DNA from: Candidimonas sp. SYP-B2681
GTDB lineage: Bacteria; Pseudomonadota; Gammaproteobacteria; Burkholderiales; Burkholderiaceae_B
Direction: 5' to 3'
NCBI RefSeq assembly: GCF_003971065.1
Contig: NZ_RYDV01000001.1
Span: forward strand, 895,593 to 959,592
DNA: 64,000 nt
The position numbers and the translations under genes are program-made. This document shows positions 58,363 through 64,000 of this stretch, piece after piece. The notes under the pieces are model-generated. The model had not been told where the DNA came from. It was given only the letters and a program-made list of their open reading frames with translations, and searched no databases. How positions within the stretch are numbered: the first letter of the stretch is position 1; each line of letters starts with the position of its first letter.

Positions 58363-59334
58363 ATGCACAAAAATCTGAGAACACTGGTGGGGTCGATCCT
58401 GGCCGCCACCCTAATGGGGTACGGCGCCGCGGCAGCCGGCGATGCGTATCCCACAAAGCCCATCCGCCTGATCATTCCTTTTGCTCCAGGTGGCGCGGTG
58501 GACCAGATTGGACGCACGATCAGTCCTCGCCTTGCCGAAATACTGGGCCAATCTGTGGTGGTGGACAATCGCGCCGGCGGAAGTGGTTCGATTGGCGCGG
58601 CAGAAGTCGCCCGCGCGGCCCCCGACGGCTACACCTTGGCGCTCGTGCTGGACTCGCACGCCGTGAACCATCACATGGTTAAAAACTTGGCGTTCGACAC
58701 GCTCAAATCGTTCGACTACTTGAGCTTGCTCGTGACACTGCCTCAGGTGCTGGTGGCCAAGAAGAATTTCCCCGCCAACACGGTGCCCGAATTGATTGAG
58801 TACATCAAGACCAATAAGAGCACCGCGTACGGCTCTGCCGGGACCGGTTCGGCGGGCCACGTCAACACCGCCACCATGGCGGTGCACTACAACGTGGAAC
58901 CCACCCATATCCCGTATCGCGGCGCCGGCCCGTTGCTCACCGATTTGTTAGGCGGGCATATTGATTTTGCCTTTGCCGGCCTCTCCGTCATGCTGCCGCA
59001 AATCGAAGGGGGTGCATTGAAAGCGATTGCCACCAGTACGGCTGAACGCAGCACGAAACTTCCCAACGTGCCAGCCGTGTCGGAATCCATTCCGGGTTTT
59101 GAGATTCCGACCTGGATTGGACTGCTTGGACCAGCCAACCTGAAACCGGACGTGAAGGCGCGCATCTTGGCGGCGATTCAAAAAACAATGAAGGACCCCG
59201 TCGTTCAGCAAAAGCTGCACGCCAGTGCCTTTAACATCGTTACCTCGTCACCCGAAGAGTTTCTGGCGCGCGTCAATAAAGACGATCAAACCATGGCCAC
59301 GCTTGTGAAAGACGGCGTCGTCAAATTCGAATAA
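58363..59334 (+). CDS. Bug (TctC-type) substrate-binding protein
   Basis: 323 residues. Signal peptide at about residues 1-25 (ending GYGAAAA), then YPTKPIRLIIPFAPGGAVD and VDNRAGGSG. A strong GAGGAG ribosome-binding site precedes the ATG. Sits between the SDR and CMD genes and ends 15 bp before the latter, so the three form an operon. Confidence 0.93.
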   Translation: MHKNLRTLVGSILAATLMGYGAAAAGDAYPTKPIRLIIPFAPGGAVDQIGRTISPRLAEILGQSVVVDNRAGGSGSIGAAEVARAAPDGYTLALVLDSHAVNHHMVKNLAFDTLKSFDYLSLLVTLPQVLVAKKNFPANTVPELIEYIKTNKSTAYGSAGTGSAGHVNTATMAVHYNVEPTHIPYRGAGPLLTDLLGGHIDFAFAGLSVMLPQIEGGALKAIATSTAERSTKLPNVPAVSESIPGFEIPTWIGLLGPANLKPDVKARILAAIQKTMKDPVVQQKLHASAFNIVTSSPEEFLARVNKDDQTMATLVKDGVVKFE

Positions 59335-59349
59335 CCAGGAGAAAAAGAA

Positions 59350-59874
59350 ATGGCAAGAATTCCCTATGCGGCGCTCGATGACACCACCACCAAACCACTG
59401 GTCGACCGTATCGTGAAAGAACGCGGTAGCGTCCTGCACCTGTATCAGATGCTGCTTCATAGTCCCCCAGTGGCGGAAGGCTGGCTCAATTACCTCACCG
59501 CCATTCGTCAGAAATCCATCCTCGATGCGGCCTTGCGAGAGCTCGTTATTGTTCGGGTGGCCTTCATTAATGGCGCGGCCTATGAGGCGGAGCAGCACAT
59601 ACCGATCGCGATCAAAGCAGGCATCAATCAGGCACAAATTGACGCGCTCGATGCGTGGGAGTCGTCTGACCTCTTTAGCCCCATGCAACGACGCGTGCTG
59701 GCATTAACCGATGAGATGACCCGAAAGGTGCACGTGGATCCTTCGCTGGTGGAGGCCCTTAGCGGCGACTTCAGCAATCAGGAAATCGTGGAGCTTGTTG
59801 CCACGATTGCTGCCTACAATATGGTGTCTCGTTTCCTTGAAGCGCTAGGAATACACAGCGACGACAAACGGTAA
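59350..59874 (+). CDS. Carboxymuconolactone decarboxylase family protein (copy 2)
   Basis: 174 residues, AGGAG ribosome-binding site. Aligns over its whole length with the 54130 protein: MARIPY start, VKERGSVLHLYQMLLHSPP, AEGWLNYLTAIRQK and the YEAEQHIP active-site helix. The Tyr-Glu and His are conserved in both copies. Function unknown; probably acts on the SDR product or substrate (inference). Confidence 0.9.
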   Translation: MARIPYAALDDTTTKPLVDRIVKERGSVLHLYQMLLHSPPVAEGWLNYLTAIRQKSILDAALRELVIVRVAFINGAAYEAEQHIPIAIKAGINQAQIDALDAWESSDLFSPMQRRVLALTDEMTRKVHVDPSLVEALSGDFSNQEIVELVATIAAYNMVSRFLEALGIHSDDKR

Positions 59875-59939
59875 GACAAGCGCGTGCTGCCGGTGCAAAC
59901 GACTAAACACTGGATGTACGGACAACGCATGAGCGGGAC

Positions 59940-59967
59940 AGCTTGAGGGTCTAATCACCCTTAAGCT
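59940..59967. terminator. Hairpin between CMD copy 2 and hypothetical gene
   Basis: AGCTTGAGGGT, loop CTAATC, ACCCTTAAGCT: an 11-bp stem with one G-T pair, between convergent genes. No U-run on either strand. Confidence 0.45.
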
Positions 59968-60007
59968 GGTCGACTAAATGCCCTTATAGCGCTCTGCGTT
60001 AGAAGGG

Positions 60008-60430
60008 CTACCGATCCCGCGGTCCTTTTACGGATCCAAACCGATCGGTCATGGATTGCACCTGCTGCTCTGTGCGTGAGACAAGCTCCTCATTACAGTT
60101 GAAAACGGCAGGACGCTTTTCGTTAAGGCCAACAATCGGCCGAAGAAACTGAAGATATACGTCATCATAAGCCTCCACCGAATGCGAGGGAGCATACCGA
60201 TAGACCAGGTTGCTAATTGCACCCGATGCCGCGTCCAATCGCTGCCTTTGCTCATCGCTAAGATCAAAATAGCTCAACTGACCGTAGCAACCTTGGATAG
60301 TCGATTCGATAGGAGCACCCTCGGCGATGAGGGCTTTCAATGACGTGTCCGCCATCGACGTCGCCGGCCAGATTGCCGGCAGCGCGAGCGTTGCGATTGC
60401 TAAACTTTTCCACATAAAAGACGTGTGCAT
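60008..60430 (-). CDS. Hypothetical secreted/periplasmic protein
   Basis: 140 residues, not recognised. N-terminal signal peptide (MHTSFMWKSLAIATLALP...MA), with the mature part beginning around ADTSLKALI. It contains two cysteines (QGCYGQL and FNCNEEL) that could form a disulphide. Met6 may be the real start. Stands alone between a catabolic operon and the IS region. Confidence 0.55.
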   Translation of the reverse strand: MHTSFMWKSLAIATLALPAIWPATSMADTSLKALIAEGAPIESTIQGCYGQLSYFDLSDEQRQRLDAASGAISNLVYRYAPSHSVEAYDDVYLQFLRPIVGLNEKRPAVFNCNEELVSRTEQQVQSMTDRFGSVKGPRDR

Positions 60431-61219
60431 GTACGAGTATTCCTCTTGTCGACGGTGGATTGTATGTGCTTCCCGTTAGTTAAGAAAGCGCCACGTTTAA
60501 GCACCCTCTGCGTACACCGGCATCAGGCCGATTCAATGCCGGTCGCTGGATAATAAAACGAACGACAACAGGTTAGTGGCCCGCGGCGATATGCGCCAGC
60601 GACTCGACCGCGTTCGCCGGCGACACCTTGTCGACATTACCCACATGGCAGAGGTAGACGTCAGTTAGCGCAAGGCACGGTGAGGTCAAAGCCTTTTCTA
60701 TCGAAATGCATTGATTGAGAATGTCACAATAACGCTCTCATCGTGTCGGACATGTGCATTCGCTATATTGAAGTCGCCTATTTTTGATCCGGCATAGCGA
60801 ATTAGGCTTACCAGTTGAATGAGGCCAAAGGCATTTACAGTAGAGACAAACTTCCGAATGGCTTATTTCGATTCAGCCGCGCTCTTGTGCAGCAGCAACC
60901 CCTTCACGCGTTCGTCGCGCCATAGCCGGCGCTTCAGCAGTTCGTCTTTACTTAATAAAGCGCGGCGCTGCGCCTCCACGCCAACCACTAAGTCGCCGCT
61001 CCAAGGCTCTGTCGACATCTGCCCTTGCGATATCGATTGGTACATGCCAACGGAGTAATGGTTTTCTTCAAAATCAACTGACGATCTCGTTCATTTAATC
61101 GTACGGCGTGAGGCTGCGTGCTGTCGGGGGCGGGCGCCGTCGCCGCTGAGCACCGCGTCGCGCTTGCCGCTGGGGCGATGACTCACAATCAACTATGTAA
61201 GCATAATGCACATATATTA
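60431..61219. other. Intergenic region before the IS elements
   Basis: About 790 bp. Two minus-strand open stretches have protein-like content but no proper starts. One is 60573-60737, ending VDKVSPANAVESLAHIAAGH. The other lies around 60863-61075 and includes a 60-codon ORF from the ATG at 61045 (VVGVEAQRRALLSKDEL region). They may be 3' ends of lost genes; neither is identified. No tRNA or strong hairpin was seen. Confidence 0.4.
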
Positions 61220-61282
61220 TGAACTTGCCCGGTTTCCACGTACAGCAAGAAGATGGTAGTTTCTTGTTAACGGAGAATGGGA

Positions 61283-61606
61283 ATGGCTGAAAGCAAAGTA
61301 CCGAAGCGGCAATATACGCAAGAATATAAATTGGAATGTGCGCGTTTGGCCCAATCAGTGGGTATCAACGAGGCGGCGCGCCGCCTAGGAGTGCCTTCGG
61401 CGACGTTAGGCAATTGGAAGCGGCTAGCGGAACAGGATACGTTAGTCTCGAGCAGCACAGGGACGAGCATGCCCGCGATGGCGCAGCGTTCTGTCTCCGA
61501 GCTCGAGGCCGAGAATAGTCGCCTGCGCAAAGAATTGGCCAGTGCCAGGCTAGACGTTGAAATCCTGGGAAAAGCCACGGCGTACTTCTCCAAAGGGTTA
61601 CGGTGA
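61283..61606 (+). CDS. IS3-family transposase OrfA
   Basis: 108 residues from the ATG at 61283, spaced 7 nt from a GGAG; an ATG two codons earlier touches that site. Helix-turn-helix SVGINEAARRLGVPSATLGNW, then a leucine-zipper-like coiled coil (SELEAENSRLRKELASARLDVE). Overlaps OrfB by 4 bp (GTGA) in the -1 frame. No A-rich slippery heptamer precedes the stop, so OrfB may be made by restart rather than frameshifting. Confidence 0.9.
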   Translation: MAESKVPKRQYTQEYKLECARLAQSVGINEAARRLGVPSATLGNWKRLAEQDTLVSSSTGTSMPAMAQRSVSELEAENSRLRKELASARLDVEILGKATAYFSKGLR

Positions 61607-62478
61607 GGTACGCCTGGATTGACACGCAGCGCGCGCATTGCAGCGTGTCACGCCTATGCCGGGTGCTGGAGGTTTCGCGTTCTGGCTACTGTCAGTGGCG
61701 GGTGCGCCGGCCTAGCCGCAGAAGCCTGGCCAATGCGGTACTGGATGCTCAGGTCAAGGCCGTTCATACAACAAGCCAGCGCAGCTATGGACGGCTGCGA
61801 ATCGTGCAGGCATTGCGTGCACAGCACCAACGTATCGGTCATGAGCGAGTCCGCCAAAGCCTGATTCGGCAAGGCCTCAGGCCCGTCTACAAGCGTCGCT
61901 ATCGGAATACCACGGACTCAGGCCATGCCCTGCCGGTGGCGCCCAATGTCATCGCGCGCCAATTCGATGGGTGGGCGCCGGATCGCGTCTGGGTGGGCGA
62001 TATGACCTATGTGGCTACGCAAGAAGGTTGGCTCTATTTGGCGGCGATCCTGTATCTGGGCAGCCGCAGAATTGTGGGCTGGTCTATGAGCGACAGAATG
62101 ACCTCAGACCTGGTGTGCGATGCCTTGAAAGCGGCTTATTGGCAGCGCAAACCGGCGCCAGGACTGATCATGCATACCGATCGCGGTACCGATCGCGGTA
62201 GCCAATACGCCAGTCGGCCTCATCGGCAGTTACTGCAAGACTACGGCATGGTGGCCTCCATGAGCCGGCGTGCCAACGCCTGGGATAACACCGTCATGGA
62301 AAGCTTTTTCAAGACCTTGAAGGTGGAACGTATTTATCAAGTTCGCTATGCCACCCGGGCCCAGGCCAGGCTCGATATCGTGAACTGGGTAGAAGGCTTT
62401 TATAATCGACGGCGCCTGCACTCGGCCATCGGCTATCGCACGCCGGTCCAAACGGAGGCAGCCCTTAAAGCGGCATGA
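61603..62478 (+). CDS. IS3-family transposase OrfB (DDE integrase domain)
   Basis: 291 residues from a GTG that overlaps the OrfA stop. HTH_21-like N-terminus (VSRLCRVLEVSRSGYCQW), then the integrase core: first Asp in VWVGDMTYVAT, second Asp in HTDRGTDRGSQYAS, Glu in NTVMESFF. The normal HTDRGSQY is expanded by a 12-bp tandem duplication (two copies of ACCGATCGCGGT at about 62177-62200). The second copy keeps the D-35-E spacing. Activity is uncertain. Confidence 0.88.
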   Translation: MRYAWIDTQRAHCSVSRLCRVLEVSRSGYCQWRVRRPSRRSLANAVLDAQVKAVHTTSQRSYGRLRIVQALRAQHQRIGHERVRQSLIRQGLRPVYKRRYRNTTDSGHALPVAPNVIARQFDGWAPDRVWVGDMTYVATQEGWLYLAAILYLGSRRIVGWSMSDRMTSDLVCDALKAAYWQRKPAPGLIMHTDRGTDRGSQYASRPHRQLLQDYGMVASMSRRANAWDNTVMESFFKTLKVERIYQVRYATRAQARLDIVNWVEGFYNRRRLHSAIGYRTPVQTEAALKAA

Positions 62479-62509
62479 GCTGCTGTACGTCAAACCGAGG
62501 CAGAGTCAC

Positions 62510-63758
62510 TTGTTGGAAAAAACGGTCGATGCCGATATCGCCGCGATCGAAGCTGAGCTTGAGGTGCTACGCAGCGAACAGGCCGCCCGTCCAGTCCAGC
62601 AGCCCAAGCGCGCCGCACCGCCCGAGCACCTGCCACGTGTTGAGCATCGTCACGAGCCGGAGAACACCACTTGCCAATGCGGCTGCCAGTTGCAACGCAT
62701 CGGTGAAGACGTTGCCGAAAAACTTGACTACACCCCTGGTCTCTTCACCTTGGAGCGCCATATCCGGGGCAAATGGGTTGCAAGAAGTGAGAGACGCTGA
62801 CCCAGGCGCCGGTTCCGGCCCATGTCATCGACAAGGGCATGGCCTCTACCGGATTGCTTGCTCAAGTGCTCGTGGCCAAATACGCGGATCATCTGCCGTT
62901 GTACCGCCAGGAGAAGATCTTCGAGCGTGCCGGCATGAAGCTTGCGCGCTCGACAATGGCCGAATGGGTCGGCGTGTGCAGTGTGCAGTTGCAACCACTG
63001 GCCGATGCGCTTCGCGAAGCGATCCTTGCGCACCGCGTGGTTCATGCCGATGAAACTCCCGTGCAGATGCTCCAGCCCGGCACGAAGAAAACGCACCGGG
63101 CCTACCTCTGGGCCTATGCGCCCGGCGCCTTCGAAGATCTGCGTGCCGTCGTCTACGATTTTACCGACGGCCGGGCGGGCGAACATGCCCGCCGCTTCCT
63201 GGGCGACTGGCATGGAAGTTTGCTGTGCGACGATTACGCGGGCTACAAAGCCTGTTTTATGCAAGGCGTCACCGAAATTGGCTGCATGGCGCACGCCCGG
63301 CGCAAATTCTTCGACTTGCATGTGGCCGCCAAAAGCCAGTTGGCCGAGCAGGCCCTGCGATATATGGGCCAACTTTAAGACATCGAACGTCAGGTCAAGG
63401 ACCTTACCACCGAAGCGCGAAGGCAAAGACGGCTCGGCCACAGCCAAAGCGCTGGACTACAGTCTGAAACGCTGGGTGGCGCTGACGCGTTACCTGGATG
63501 ATGGATCATTGCCGATCGACAACAATTGGATCAAGAATCAAATCAGGCCTTGCCATCGGAAGATCCAACTGGCTATTCGCAGGCTCCTTGCGTGCCGGGA
63601 AACGGGCCGCCGCGGTCATGACCTTGATCCAGTCAGCCAAGCTCAATGGCCACGATCCGTACGCGTACCTGAATGACGTACTCACTCGCCTTCCCACGCA
63701 ACCGGCAAGCCGGATCAACGAGCTACTGCCGCATAACTGGCAACCGACTGCGCGCTAA
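62510..63758 (+). pseudogene. IS66-family transposase (TnpC) pseudogene
   Basis: Three frames in sequence give IS66 TnpC. LLEKTVDADIAAIEAELEVL to HIRGKWV is followed by a 1-base loss near 62775. Then VIDKGMASTGLLAQVLVAKYA, with HADETPVQML and CDDYAGYK of the catalytic core, runs to a TAA replacing a Tyr codon at about 63376. A deletion and frameshift lead to SLKRWVALTRYLDDGSLPID, and another shift near 63550 gives the normal C-terminus (ASRINELLPHNW). The N-terminus is also missing. Certainly inactive. Confidence 0.88.
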
Positions 63759-63762
63759 CGAC

Positions 63763-63784
63763 AACGCCCGCATCATTATGCGGG
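63763..63784. repeat. Inverted repeat in IS66 tail
   Basis: CGCCCGCAT, 4-nt spacer CATT, ATGCGGGCG directly after the transposase stop; a perfect 9-bp stem without a U-run. Likely the element's own 3' hairpin. Confidence 0.6.
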
Positions 63785-63901
63785 CGTGTCAACATGAGAT
63801 AGCCGAACGCTTACGGCGAGGCTTGAACTTACCACGATAGTGCTATCGCCAACGCCATGCTAGGCGTCGGCGTCACGGCAACGCGTCGCGTTCGCCCAAA
63901 C

Positions 63902-63935
63902 AAAAACCCCCCACTGGTTGCCCAGTGAGGGGTTT
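63902..63935 (-). terminator. Rho-independent terminator of an rRNA operon
   Basis: On the minus strand: ACCCCTCACTGG, loop, CCAGTGGGGGGT, then TTTTT. A 12-bp stem with one mismatch and a U-run lies 13 bp downstream of the 5S rRNA end, exactly where an rrn terminator is expected. Confidence 0.85.
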
Positions 63936-63948
63936 TCTTACAATAAGA

Positions 63949-64000
63949 GCCTGACGATGACCTACTTTCACAGACGTACGTCCACTATCATCGGCGCAAA
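63949..64000 (-). rRNA. rrf: 5S ribosomal RNA, 3' end only
   Basis: The minus strand reads ...GCGCCGATGATAGTGGACGTA... and ends GTAGGTCATCGTCAGGC, the conserved 3' third of betaproteobacterial 5S rRNA. The rest of the gene, and presumably 23S and 16S, lie to the right of the window on the minus strand. Confidence 0.88.

Larger units (their letters stand above)
61220..62508 (+). mobile_element. IS3-family insertion sequence (about 1.29 kb)
   Basis: Two overlapping frames encode OrfA and OrfB of an IS3-type transposase. Imperfect terminal inverted repeats: the left end (from 61220) begins TGAACTTGCCCGGTTTCC and continues CGTACAGCA. The right end, read inward, begins TGACTCTGCCTCGGTTTG and continues CGTACAGCA. 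Their outermost bases are TGA, as in many IS3 members. Flanking bases (TTA before, CTT after) show no 3-4 bp target duplication. Confidence 0.75.
62509..63814 (+). mobile_element. IS66-family element, 5'-truncated and decayed
   Basis: The 3' part of an IS66-type element: the transposase remnant and a right end that finishes CGCTTAC at 63808-63814, the usual IS66 terminal sequence. No tnpA/tnpB and no left end; the left part stops at the IS3 element. An inverted repeat CGCCCGCAT/ATGCGGGCG just after the transposase stop is also typical of these tails. Confidence 0.75.

Noticed and set aside
61585..61606. Programmed -1 frameshift site between OrfA and OrfB
   Set aside because: The frames are in the -1 relation, but no A6G or similar slippery heptamer precedes the OrfA stop; only a GTGA overlap is seen.
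1..64000. CRISPR arrays, tRNA genes, prophage genes
   Set aside because: No regularly spaced repeats, no tRNA cloverleaf or CCA-ended sequence and no phage structural genes were noticed; a tRNA scan could still find something missed by eye.

Overview
The window looks like the chromosome of a betaproteobacterium of the family Alcaligenaceae (Bordetella/Pusillimonas/Castellaniella type). This is inferred from four Bug-type (TctC-like) periplasmic binding proteins without cognate membrane subunits, from the recG-oxyR, rph/yicC and glnA-ntrB-ntrC linkages, from a betaproteobacterial-type 5S rRNA 3' end, and from the moderate-to-high GC content. Species-level assignment is not possible from the sequence alone.
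Layout. 1-4.6 kb: glycerate kinase (cut by the window edge) and a D-2-hydroxyacid dehydrogenase, then a divergent S9 prolyl oligopeptidase and a beta-class-like GST. 4.8-9.6 kb: a leftward branched-chain amino acid ABC transporter operon (livKHMGF order). 9.9-15.3 kb: proC, then a rightward ugpBAEC glycerol-3-phosphate transporter. 15.4-21.1 kb: an orphan second Liv-type binding protein, then ridA-recG-oxyR and fpr, all leftward. 21.4-25.1 kb: an iron(III) fbpABC operon behind a candidate Fur box. 25.1-29.4 kb: glnA and ntrBC, with a near-perfect sigma-54 promoter and two NtrC-like sites upstream of glnA. 29.4-40.1 kb: hemW, rdgB, a LysR regulator, acyl-CoA dehydrogenase, MmgE/PrpD protein, rph, yicC, otsBA and ybiB.
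From about 40 kb the character changes from core to accessory. 40.1-41.6 kb holds debris: a catalase C-terminal pseudogene and a malic-enzyme phosphotransacetylase-domain fragment. 41.6-44.9 kb carries a two-subunit CoA-transferase, an SDR and a Bug protein. 45.2 kb has a Fic-family remnant. 45.6-49.3 kb is a GC-richer cassette (LysR, Bug, AtuA-like protein, AtuA-associated small protein). 49.7-55.8 kb is a second cassette (IclR, Bug, SDR, acyl-CoA ligase, carboxymuconolactone-decarboxylase-like protein, thiolase). 56.4-59.9 kb is a third (LysR, SDR, Bug, CMD-like protein) that repeats the SDR/Bug/CMD core of the second. The last 3 kb hold an IS3-family element abutting a decayed, 5'-truncated IS66 transposase, and then the terminator and 3' end of a leftward rRNA operon (5S).
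How the parts fit. The left two-thirds is housekeeping: nitrogen control, amino acid, glycerol-3-phosphate and iron uptake, oxidative-stress response, nucleotide and RNA maintenance, trehalose synthesis. The right third looks like an assembly of small, separately regulated catabolic cassettes, each with its own regulator and Bug solute-binding protein, separated by gene remnants and bordered by IS elements and an rRNA operon. The repeated SDR-Bug-CMD unit is the best candidate here for an undescribed catabolic module.
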